Below the pieces are notes generated by a model. That model saw only the letters and a list, made by a program, of their open reading frames with translations, had not been told where the DNA came from and did no database searches. A stretch of DNA of 64,000 nt from Diploptera punctata. Lineage: Eukaryota > Arthropoda > Insecta > Blattodea > Blaberidae. The DNA is taken from contig JASPKZ010002332.1 in assembly GCA_030220185.1 (NCBI GenBank), forward strand, positions 1,922,001 through 1,986,000, written 5' to 3'. Both the position numbers and the translations under genes were made by a program. Below, one piece after another: positions 55,005 to 64,000 of the stretch. The first letter of the stretch is position 1; each line of letters starts with the position of its first letter.

Positions 55005-55618
55005 ATGAATGAGTTGGAGAAAATGCTTTAACATCTCATCTCATAAAGTTGCGTGTCTTCATGATACCGGTTTCAAAAGTATAGTTTTACTTCCATCTTC
55101 AGTCAAACTCCAACTGTCGAAATTTTGCCGTTAACATCATTTTCTGAACTGACATCTGGTGTCGATTTTATGAACTTGATGACCAAATTGTTCTCGTCGG
55201 GAATATCAAAGTTCATTACTTTATATTTATTCTTCTGAATGTATATCTTTTCTCAAACTGTTTGGGAAAAGATATACATTCAGAAGAATAAATATAAAGC
55301 AATGAATTTTGATATTCCCAAAACAGTTTGGGAAAAGATATACATTAAAAAGAATAAATATAAAGCAATGAATTTTGATATCCCCGATGAGAATAATTTG
55401 ATCTCCGAGTTCATAAAATCGACACAGATCAGAAGATGATGTTAATGGCGAAATTTTTACAGTTGGAGTTTGACTGAAGATGGAAGTTAAACTATACTTT
55501 TGAAATTGGTATTGTGAAGGCACGCAACTTTATGAGGTGAGATGTTAAAGCATTTTCTCCAACTCATTCATTAATGTAAATACCTCATAGTTTTTCCTCC
55601 CACTGTAATTTTGATTAA
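55005..55618. mobile_element. Palindromic Penelope-like element, copy P7, with duplicated coding tail
   Basis: Outer arms match those of P4 (GAGTTGGAGAAAATGCTTTA). Flanking AAGTATATTTTA / AAGTAATATTTTA is a near-perfect target duplication. Minus-strand core at 55065-55102 (CTGAAGA, GAAA, ACCGGT) and plus-strand core at 55474-55511. Between them the sequence encodes KYKAMNFDIPDENNLISEF, then SGEF-like remains. In the middle a ~62 bp block containing TTTGGGAAAAGATATACATT is repeated directly at about 55260 and 55327, so the centre holds one inverted and two direct copies. Confidence 0.83.
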
Positions 55619-56743
55619 AAGTAATATTTTATTGTTTTATGCACCTTATATTGCTTCCTAATGTTTATATTATAGAAGAATTGCCTGATAGATATGCAGA
55701 CATGTGATACAACCCTTCCCACCCCCTCCCGATTGCTCCAGTATAGTGAATACCAGTACAAATAAGTCATCAGTAGAGAGCAGATTTTTATGTAATAAAA
55801 GATAAGATTGCAATGCAGATAGTATATATTATTCAACTGTTTTTGTGTGATACAAGATAAAAAAACAGTCATAAGTCTAACTTCTCATTATACTATGTTG
55901 CAATCTTAACTTTTAGTACATAAAAATCTGCTCCTAGTCATCAGCATCGTGGAACAAATTCCACTCTCTACTAATGACAATGTGAGAAATAAAATTTTCG
56001 TTATAATAAAACTTGGAACAAATTTCTTACACATTAACTCTCCTATTTATAAAGGAACTTGTTGCATGGAAAGTAAAATTTTTAGTTTTTACAACTTTCC
56101 ATCAATTCCTTGTAGAGTCAGACTTTTTAACTTGTACATTTTCCAACAGCAAAGCAAATTATAGGACCACATGAGTCTTTAACAGTGTTTAAAATATTTT
56201 ATCAGACTGACTGATTAGGCATTAACAAATTATATAATTAAAACAATGTTGTTACATTTCACATTCTGGTTAACAACAATAACACATTTTATTCTTAAGA
56301 TAACCATATAAAACAGTTTTGTGGAAAAGAATTTTATTTATATATCCTTTGCTGAGCAAAGAAAATTGTTCTACCATATTGTATTGCATTTATTATTTAC
56401 AGTATCCACTGATCTAGTTTTCAATTCGGGATTGTGCCAGTTACAATTCATTTGATTCCTTACAGAATCATATCTTTTCTATCAATAATAGTTAAATAAA
56501 ATTACAATTATTTAAAATTGATGAACATTATTTAATGCAGGACTTTCTTCACTGATGCAGTAATATAGAAAACATTTGAAAAATACAGCAATAACTTGAC
56601 TGTTTACCCTTGTTATGATAAGAATATGGTACTGTTATTCAGGTAGTGCTTAGTTTTAAAAATTGAAAATTAATATAAGATCATCTGGCATTAAAAATGT
56701 TCCCAATGTGTATTTTTTATTTTATTTTATTTTTGCTTATATA
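55619..56743. other. Intergenic with one MITE scrap
   Basis: At 55880-55934 TATGTTGCAATCTTAACTTT and CTGCTCCTA form a solo end of the hairpin MITE at 20774. The remainder is AT-rich with no gene. Confidence 0.5.
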
Positions 56744-57562
56744 CAGAGTGAGTCTAAATTACCCTTACAAAGTTTCAGGACTTGTAGTAGAGACCAAGAC
56801 TTGTGTCTGGAAATGTACTGATTTTCCGCTTCATGCAAAATCGCCTCACACACTTTTTCGGTGCCACTCACTAGAATAGTCTTGACTAGGGTAGTCCATA
56901 TGTCATTCCCCACTCACCTGATTTTCCATGTCCACTGCAAGTTGGTTTACGTGCTATTCATGTTTGTGATCTGCCCAGAGAAGTTTTCACCTGCACAGTA
57001 CAGTAGTAATCCTTCACGACAGTACCCAGCAGAATTTAAGGTGTATGTACATTATTGGTACTGTGTTGCTGTTATCCATGGCATACACATTTACAGAATA
57101 TGCAGACATGATGTTATTGTATGGCGAAGCTCGGTGCAATGGCAGGTCCAATTGCTTGGCCTGCACATTCTCCTGACTTGACCCCACTAGATTACTACCT
57201 GTGAGATCACAGGAAAACCTTAATTTATGATATCCCTGTAGAATCCGAGGAAGACCTACTAGCACGAGTTATGACTGCGGCAGATGTTGGAAGACCAGGG
57301 ATTGGTGATCATGTGTACGAAAACATGGTATGGAGGTACTGCATCTGTATTGAAGTCGGTGGTCGTCACATCGAGCCCTTCTTGTAAGTGGTTCCAGATG
57401 ACAGGCAGCAGGAGTCAGAGAGAGCAACATGTGTTGTAGTGGTATTTTGTGTGTAACAGAAAAACGGTACATTTCTGGACATGGGTTCCTATGTTGAATT
57501 TAATTGCCTTGGTCCCCTCTATAAGTCCTCAAACTCTGTAAGAGGAATTTAGACTCACCCTG
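56744..57562 (+). mobile_element. Tc1/mariner-type relic (DUF4817 group)
   Basis: Inverted ends CAGAGTGAGTCTAAATTACC and its partner, next to TA (56742-56743 and 57563-57564). From about 57130 a plus-strand frame reads AMAGPIAWPAHSPDLTPLDY with the expected third catalytic Asp region, then VESEEDLLARVMTAADV and RYCICIEVGGRHIEPFL. The first half of the transposase is too damaged to read. Confidence 0.82.
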
Positions 57563-58081
57563 TATAAATGCTTTAACATCTAAGGTCATATCACATGTAG
57601 AATCTTTTGTTGTATTCAGTAAGTTGTGTGCAGTCACGTATTCTTGTGAAAGTTCACTGATTTAATTTTTAAATGATATTATGAAATGGTGACCATGATA
57701 AAATGAGTCTTGGTAATGAAATTCCACCCTAGCATCTGCCTTGACAACCAAGGAAAAAAAAAAAAAAAAATACCTCAACCAGATTAGCATCAATGCAATC
57801 AATTAAGATTGCAATTTAGATATATTCCAATTCAAATATTATCCCCCTTAAAAATAAAACTTTATTAGTACAATGAAAGTCTATGGATCCACTATAAATT
57901 ATATAAACTCATTCACTATGCCAAGGGAATATTTATAAAGGTTTGAATCTGGGACCTTCCAAATATGAGTCAAATGCTACCACCTGACCAAACTCACTAC
58001 ATTGCATGTTTTAAGAAATTATGGATCCATCCATAGTAATTCTGCCCGAAGGCAGGTCTTTCACTCACTACAATCATAACA
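57563..58081. other. Intergenic with a tRNA-like scrap
   Basis: On the minus strand at about 57940-58000, TTTGGTCAGGTGGTAGCATT and AGATTCAAACC form decayed A- and B-boxes. The same unit interrupted by a SINE A is at 59035-59485. Confidence 0.5.
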
Positions 58082-58342
58082 TTTTCATGCTATGCTTGCA
58101 GCTTTACTAGGGAATTGTAGGTGTGGTAGCTTCCCGTTGCTTTCCACACTGGTAAAGGATGATGATGATGGCCATATGATTTCGGGGACCATTTGGGCCT
58201 TAAAGTTTTCCTGACATTTGTATTACAGGTGAGGAAAAACCCCGATAAAAACCTCACCCAGAAAAACTGCCCCGACCGGGGATCGAACCCGGGCCCGCTG
58301 CTTGACAAGGCAGAACGCTACCTCGAGACCACAGTGGTGGAC
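58082..58342 (-). mobile_element. tRNA-derived SINE C, copy 4
   Basis: Head GTCCACCACTGTGGTCTCGA at the right (minus strand), B-box GGTTCGATCCC, left end ATGCTATGCTTGCAGCTTTA as in the copy at 28139. Confidence 0.78.
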
Positions 58343-58354
58343 AAATTATGGATA

Positions 58355-58590
58355 ATTATGGAATTAAAATGGTTAGGACATATTTTAAGAATGGATGATG
58401 AATGATGGCCGAAACAACTATATCAATGGCAACTGAACAGAAAGAAGAAAAAGGGAGACCAAAGTTAACATGGAAGGAAAGCATGAGACTAGCAATGCAA
58501 GCAAGAGGATTAAAGATTGAAGATGCCCAAGATCGTAGGCTTTGGAAGTTTGGCATGGAAAGATGGCAGCAGCTGTAAAAACACCCAGAG
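58355..58590 (+). pseudogene. LINE C-terminal fragment
   Basis: Plus strand: MELKWLGHILRMDDE, a stop, WPKQLYQWQLNRKKKKGRPK and LTWKESMRLAMQARGLKIED, ending FGMERWQQL and stop. Only one in-frame stop and the natural ORF end is intact, so it is a relatively young 5'-truncated copy. Confidence 0.78.
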
Positions 58591-59034
58591 ATAGATAGAT
58601 ATAATTATAATTATTTAAAAAATACTGAAACATTTTTTTTTAGTATCAAATAATCCTTTTAAAGAAAAAAAAATTGATCATTAATTAGAAAGTTATGGCA
58701 TCATTAAAAACAGTTTTAATTCATATTCTATAGTCTTCTTTTTTTAATATTGCTTAAAATAAACATTGAAGTATATTATTTTATTTGTTTTATAATTTTA
58801 ATTTTATTTCATGCCTATATATAGATGCTGTAAAATTTAAGATTGTATCACATCTATCTGATTAGGTCCAATAGGTTTTGTATATATATATATATATATA
58901 TATATATTCTGTGTAGTCTTGTGTTATAGTGCAAGTTCATTCATTTATTTTTTCTAAATTATATTTATTATGAAAAGTTGATAATACAATAGGTCCTGAT
59001 AATAAGATTGCCTTGGCAACTGAGGAAAATCAGA
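58591..59034. other. Intergenic with (TA)n
   Basis: A (TA)n tract at about 58877-58908; nothing else seen. Confidence 0.4.
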
Positions 59035-59110
59035 AAAAATCTGTCTGGTTGGTTGGCATATGGAGTTTGAACCCAGACCTCATGAATATGAGTCTCTAAT
59101 GCTACTGTCT

Positions 59111-59453
59111 GTCCCGTGCTGTAACCGAGTGGTTAAGGCAGGAAGCCTTGACACAGAGCTAGGGACTTGCGCTGGTTCGAATCTCCATGAGGGAAGAAAT
59201 TTTCTCATGGTATTTCGGCCAGTATGGGACTGGTGCCCACCCAGCATCGTGAGTTATTTGGATAGCTACAATAAGTAATGGCTCCAGGATGAGAAAACCA
59301 GCTATAATGGCTAGGGGACTCGACATGCTGACCGCATGTCACCTCGACACTGGCTCGGTAATCATCTACCTCTGTGATTGACACATATGGATGTGAGGCC
59401 AGCAGCCGGCTGGTAGGCTAAGGGCCTTTTAGGCCTGTCGTGCCAGAAAAAAA
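59111..59453 (+). mobile_element. tRNA-derived SINE A, copy 6, with target duplication
   Basis: GTCCCGTGCTGTAACCGAGT plus GGTTAAGG opens the head; GCTGGTTCGAATCTCC is the B-box; the element ends in a poly-A run (59446-59453). The 13 bp AATGCTACTGTCT occurs at 59098-59110 and 59454-59466. This copy therefore defines both SINE A ends: 343 bp, A-tailed, integrated by an LINE-type mechanism. Confidence 0.9.
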
Positions 59454-59499
59454 AATGCTACTGTCTGAGCCAACTTGCCCTAAAAATTTTTATTATTAA

Positions 59500-59960
59500 C
59501 TAACTCACTGGCACTATCAAACTCATAGGTTCATGGCTGTGCGGATATAAGCTCTCCTTATATCCATATCCTGAGCTAATGTTTTCCAATCACCCTATGT
59601 ACAAGTTACCTCATTCTTGGTCCTTCTAGTAAGCAATTTCTCTCTGGTTTTTCTTCAAGGAAATATCCCATTTGCACCACATGTTGTGCCCATCACAGCC
59701 TACAAGACTTAACTGTTCTTATTATAACTGGTTTCCGAAAAAGATCAATAGTTTGCTGTTGTGCAGTCCTCTCCATTCACCCATCTATTCAAAAATTTTC
59801 CTAAGAATTTTATTTTTAAATTCTCGTAATCTTTTCTCCTCCATTAAAGTAAGAGTCCATTTTTGCATCCATGTAACTGGGAGAATAACAGTTTTATACA
59901 TTTTCAATTGAAAAAAAATTTGAGAAAAGTTGTGTATTGCATAATAACATTCATTTTCAT
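59500..59960 (-). pseudogene. LINE 3' end fragment
   Basis: Same 3' tail as at 48716 (TAACTCACTGGCACTATCAA) and decayed C-terminal coding. An opposing A-rich segment around 59910 marks the upstream boundary. Several frameshifts. Confidence 0.68.
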
Positions 59961-60204
59961 GCATTAATGATTAATTTTAAGAACAAAAATGGCAGGTTCT
60001 TTATAAAAGGAATATTTTAAAATAAAATAAAAAGTGGCATGTCTAACCAATTTCGTAAAAACATTGTTTTTATTTATTATCATTATAAATTATATATTAT
60101 TTATTTTTATGGTATTTTTATTTGTTTAAAAAATAATCTGGAATTTGATTTGTATATTGAAAGTAAACAACCGTCAACAAATGCGGGCATGGATTCCACT
60201 GAAG

Positions 60205-62175
60205 TAAAATTTTCCGAGATAAAATAGTCTCCCCTTCGGTTCTCCGGGCGGAGGCTACTTCAGGGATTTCATGGCAAAGGCTTAAACACAGGGACATGTT
60301 CCTGGGAACATGGAATGTTAGGACAGTATATAATAGTGAGGCACCAGAAATATTAACCCGGATATGAGATAAATCATTCTTGGATATAGTCACATTTTAG
60401 GAAACTAGATGCCAGGAAAAGATAGTCAGAAATCAGGAAACTTCAAATTATATTATGGGGGTGCAGCAAGACCTGAATTCAGAACAAGTTTCTTAGTCTG
60501 AAATAGAATTCTCTCCGCCATCCGAGATGTTAAGTTTGTCAGCAATAGGAAATCATACATAATTCTAAAGGATAGACAACACAATTTTGTAATCGTAAAT
60601 TTACATGGTCCCACAGAAGATAATAAGATCAAACATGAGTTATTTGAAGATTTAGAATGCATATTTGATGGTCTTTCATGATATCTCATGAAAATTTGTC
60701 TTAGGAGATTTTAATGCAGAAGTGGATATAAGAAGATATATTAAGGCCAACAATAGACAAGTACAGTCTTCATGAAGATAGTAACGACAATGACAATGAT
60801 TAGTCTACCTTTGCCACACCAAAGAATGTTATTGTTAAGAGTACAACATTCCTGCATAAGGATATTCATAAATACTTCTGGATGTCTCCTAATGGTGTAA
60901 CGCAAAACCAGATGAATCATCTATTAGTACATAAATGCTGGCACAGTAGCATCATCAACATTAGATCAGTTAAAGGAACAGACTGTAATTTGGATCATCA
61001 TCTGGACATGGTGAAAATCAGAGAACATTTATTGCTTATGAGACGAACAAATGCTAAAGATGATTCTGAAAAATTTGAATTAAAAAACTTGAGAAATGAT
61101 GAACTGCAGAAGGAATATCAGATAAAAATTGCTAACAGATTTGAAATACTGGATCTTATAATGAAAATGTGGCAACAGAAGAAGAAAGTGATGTATAATT
61201 AAAGAATGGGAGATTTTAAAATATGCTATTAAATTGTCAGCATCAGAAAGTGTAGGTTATTAAAAAAGAGATCATCATCATCATCATCTGCATTCATGGA
61301 TTAGGTCTGTTAACCCGCTCCGACTTCAGCCCATCTCTTTCTAGGTCTGCTCACATCTCGGGTGCCTTTAGGTTTGTATTTTGTTATTTGTTTTGGATAT
61401 CTATCTTCATTCATTCTGTCTATGTGCTGCTTCCATTTTTGTCTATATGTATCTATTTTATCAGTTATTGCAAATATTTCAAGTTCCTGTCTTATTTCTG
61501 TGTTCTTGATTCTATCTTCCTTAGTGCACCCTTTTACAGATCTCAAAAATTTCATTTCTGCCCCCCTTATCCTACTTAGATCTTGTTTTTTATGAATTCA
61601 GACTTCTGAACCATAGAGCAGTACTAGTACTGCCAACGTTTTGTAAAATTTCAATTGAGGTGAAATAAGAAATCATTTGATGGGGAATGTGTCAACATTG
61701 TAAAGAAAAGAAAGCAAGCAAAAATGAATTGATTACACAAGCCAAATGAAGTACATTTAGAACAATTGAATAACAGATAGGAAACCACTAGGTTATTAAA
61801 GAGTAAAAAGAGGGAATATTTGAGCGAGGAGATTAATGATCTTGAAATGAATGCAAAAATATAGGAACATCAGAGTATTATATCAGGGAGTTAGGATAGA
61901 GATAAAAGGGTTTGAAGACTATAACAAGCATAATTAAGAATGAAAGTGGGGATATAATTGCAGATTCCAGAGTTTATTAAATAGATGGAAAAAATTACTT
62001 TAATCAGCTATTAAATATACATAAGAACAGGTCATTGAAGAGGATGATTTACTGACAGCAGAAATATTAGTCACAGAACCAAATTCATTAAAGGTTGAAA
62101 TGGCGATAGAGAAATTAAAGATGTATAAAGCATGAGGTTTGGTTGGGATTATGGCAAAACTGATAAAATCAGGGA
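60205..62175 (+). pseudogene. LINE 5' region with endonuclease domain, broken
   Basis: Leader with GGTTCTCCGGGCGGAGGCTA, then FLGTWNVRTVYNSEAPEILT (start of the endonuclease), LGDFNAEVDI (catalytic GDFN), and MSPNGVTQNQMNHLLVHKCW with SVKGTDCNLDHHLDMVKIRE (the catalytic D-H near the end of APE-type endonucleases). After an insertion at 61262-61658 come the linker and RT start (NYFNQLLNIH, EPNSLKVEMAIEKLKMYKA). It then joins a SINE F at 62190. Frequent stops and frameshifts. Confidence 0.8.
61262..61658 (-). pseudogene. LINE C-terminal fragment inserted in another LINE
   Basis: Minus strand: AVLVLLYGSEV, then MKFLRSVKGCTKEDRIKNTE and KWKQHIDRMNEDRYPKQITK, PRKRW; ending in ATGATGATGATGATCTC at 61270-61286, a short trinucleotide tail typical of LINE 3' ends. 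One continuous open frame of 81 codons survives, so it is younger than its host. Confidence 0.75.
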
Positions 62176-62189
62176 GAGAAAAATGCACA

Positions 62190-62565
62190 ATGCCATTGGC
62201 ATAGAAAGCCAAAGGTTCTGGGTTTAAATCCCAGTCTGAGCATATATTTTTCTCTTCAAATATAATTTGTCCTTCAGTGAGAGGTACTAAATTAATAATA
62301 AAAACATCAAAAGAAGCCTTACTGGCTTTATAAGTGATGTTTAAATATCCAATATAAGTCTTAAAAAAGAAGCCTTCATTTGCATGATCGAGCAAAGGTT
62401 CGTAGCATTTGGAGCTCGGGAATTAACAATGTATAAGAAAAAAATTTGCATTTTAGATTGGATGTTCAGGTAGCTCAATTGGTAGAGCATTGGCATAGAA
62501 ATCCAAAGGTCCTGGGTTCAAACCCCAGTCTGAGCATATATTTTTATCTTCAGATATAATCTACT
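62190..62565 (+). repeat. Tandem pair of tRNA-derived SINE F units
   Basis: A 5'-truncated unit starts at 62190 (half head, B-box GGGTTTAAATCCC). A second unit has a complete tRNA-like head at 62463-62535 with TAGCTCAATTGGTAGAGC and GGGTTCAAACCCC. Spacing is near 297 bp. The tail AATTTGTCCTTCAGTGAGAG matches the 9485 family. Confidence 0.75.
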
Positions 62566-62574
62566 TTTTGTTTG

Positions 62575-63065
62575 CAGTTTTGACTTGACTGTTGGTTAAT
62601 ATGTGTTTGTGTGATCTTTCTCTAGGAGTCCATGGATATGTGATAGCTTAGTGCTGTCTGTATGTGTGTGATGCCAATGAATTGAATGATTGTATTTGTG
62701 TGTGATATGTATTTTTCTTTGAGTTTTTGGTTATATGTTTGATCACATTGTGTATGTATGATAGTTTGAGGATATCATGTAACTGTGATGTGCATCGGTT
62801 AAGATTTGTATTGTTCTGGACAATATGTAATGACTTGAGACAAGTTGGGACTGTATGTCACCAGGATGGGCTAGCATACAGTGTGATGGATCTGATTAGT
62901 GTTGTGTAAAGACTAGTTTTTTAAGCACATGTCAGTTTTGTATTTTTAGTACAGGGCATTTTTTTTTTTGTTCTGTGAAGTGCTTTGTGTTTTATGTTTT
63001 GATGTGTTTTGGAATGTGAACTTTTTGTTGGTGTGACTCCTAGATATTTTAGGCAAGCCTACTAG
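62575..63065 (-). pseudogene. Jockey-clade reverse transcriptase, C-terminal fragment
   Basis: Minus strand: YLGVTPTKSSHSKTHQNIKH, then TTLIRSITLYASPSW, VPTCLKSLHIVQNNTNLNRC and LHDILKLSYIHNVIKHITKN. The LIRSIxxYASPxW and QIxQNKxLR motifs mark the end of Jockey-type RT proteins. Several stops. It belongs to a clade distinct from the LINEs at 60205 and 48716. Confidence 0.72.
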
Positions 63066-63710
63066 AACATTTGAAAACATACCAATTGGACCAATAGTTA
63101 ATCACACAGAAATCTGCAATGAGATGAACTGCATAGAGAATGGATTATAACATATCAAAGAACTTCAAACCTCATGAACAAGGCCAAAAATCCCACAGAA
63201 ATATTTTTTATACAATATCTTATGTTGAACTTTTCTTTCTTCCACCTGATACCAATTAAGAGGGATAATGACTGGTAATGTCTTACAGATTAAATATTTG
63301 TAGGCTTCTGTACCACCCGTATTAATATCCTATTTTTTAAAATGTATATAGTATACCATTAGGATTGGAAGGTTTGTTTCAGAAGGTTATAATTATTTAT
63401 ATGTCTACATTCTGGTACAGTTCTCATTCTCATTAACTGAAGCATTGGACATAACAACAATGTAGGTTATTTTCCAAAATTTGTGAAACAATACATATGA
63501 TATTAGCTGAATTCCCATGAATTTATACATTTAGTATTTTTTATTCAAGCTATACAATTATTTTTAGCAAAAAAGAATAGAATTAATTTACAAATAATTG
63601 GACATCTAACAACATTTGTACATTTTTAATTAACAATGTGATTATTAAAGTTTTAAGAAATGTAAGAAAGACTACCTGATATCTCAGTCGTCCTCAATAA
63701 TTTGCAGTGT
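63066..63710. other. Intergenic, nothing recognised
   Basis: AT-rich. Confidence 0.4.
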
Positions 63711-64000
63711 TGTTTTGTAGGAGGCCTTTCAATAACTTAAGTATCATCTTCTGCTTTCATTTTGGTACTGACTGTTGTTGGTAATTATTTTGTACCCGAG
63801 GGTACATTCTCATTTAACAGGTGTTTATTTGTGATGTATCATCGAAAATGAACGTTCTTGAAGAGTTAGAAATTATCAAGGAAACAACAAATAAACACCT
63901 GTTAAATGAGAACATACAAAATAATTACCAACAACAGTCAGTACCAAAATGAAAGCAGAAGATGATACTTAAGTTATTGAAAGGCCTCCTACAAAACAAC
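63711..64000. mobile_element. Palindromic Penelope-like element, cut by the window end
   Basis: A left arm from 63711 (TTGTTTTGTAGGAGGCCTTT) returns inverted through 63890-64000. The right arm encodes NVLEELEIIKETTNKHLLNE and NIQNNYQQQSVPK before a stop, a sequence of the kind that ends GIY-YIG proteins of Penelope-like elements. The inverted layout is as in P6 and P7, but the arms are coding-tail sequence and lack the hammerhead core in view. Confidence 0.65.

Overview
This is a stretch of animal nuclear genome, almost certainly from an insect with a large, repeat-laden genome. The evidence is one intron-containing gene of the arthropod DUF4773 family, AT-rich non-coding DNA, many (TA)n tracts, and dense layers of insect-type mobile DNA. 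The exact species cannot be read from the sequence; a polyneopteran such as a cockroach or termite is only a guess.

Gene content is low. The one gene I am confident of lies on the + strand, with three exons at 2787-2915, 11174-11263 and 17137-18500. They join in matching phase into a 526-residue partial DUF4773 protein, followed by polyadenylation signals at 18652 and 18871. Its 5' exon or exons, presumably with start codon and signal peptide, lie upstream of the window. Its introns (8.3 kb and 5.9 kb) hold LINE pieces, a Jockey-derived element, a tRNA-derived tandem array with an inverted copy, a piggyBac element and hairpin retroelements. A second candidate coding piece is a terminal exon at 40128-40317. 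The short ORFs near 51.2-51.8 kb are unrecognised.

The rest is mobile DNA in nested layers. DNA transposons: a piggyBac at 12204-14515 with TTAA ends, a DUF4817-type Tc1/mariner element at 23427-24697, three decayed relatives at 24856, 52735 and 56744, a pogo/Tigger relic at 28678-29890, and several MITE-like hairpins. Non-LTR retrotransposons: decayed endonuclease/RT LINEs on both strands, and Jockey-clade fragments. SINEs: at least six tRNA-derived groups, labelled A to F here, some in tandem arrays.

The most unusual theme is a family of at least a dozen short palindromic elements. Each is an inverted duplication around a core bounded by CACCTCATA/TATGAGGTG, with a one-sided tag CCTCATAGTG..TTCC. 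Several have target-site duplications of 9-13 bp. Several cores match a hammerhead ribozyme (CTGANGA, stem II, GAAA, a palindromic stem III such as ACCGGT or ACTAGT, then the cleavage base). Two copies also carry a related coding tail. I infer 3' ends of Penelope-like retroelements that integrated as head-to-head palindromes.
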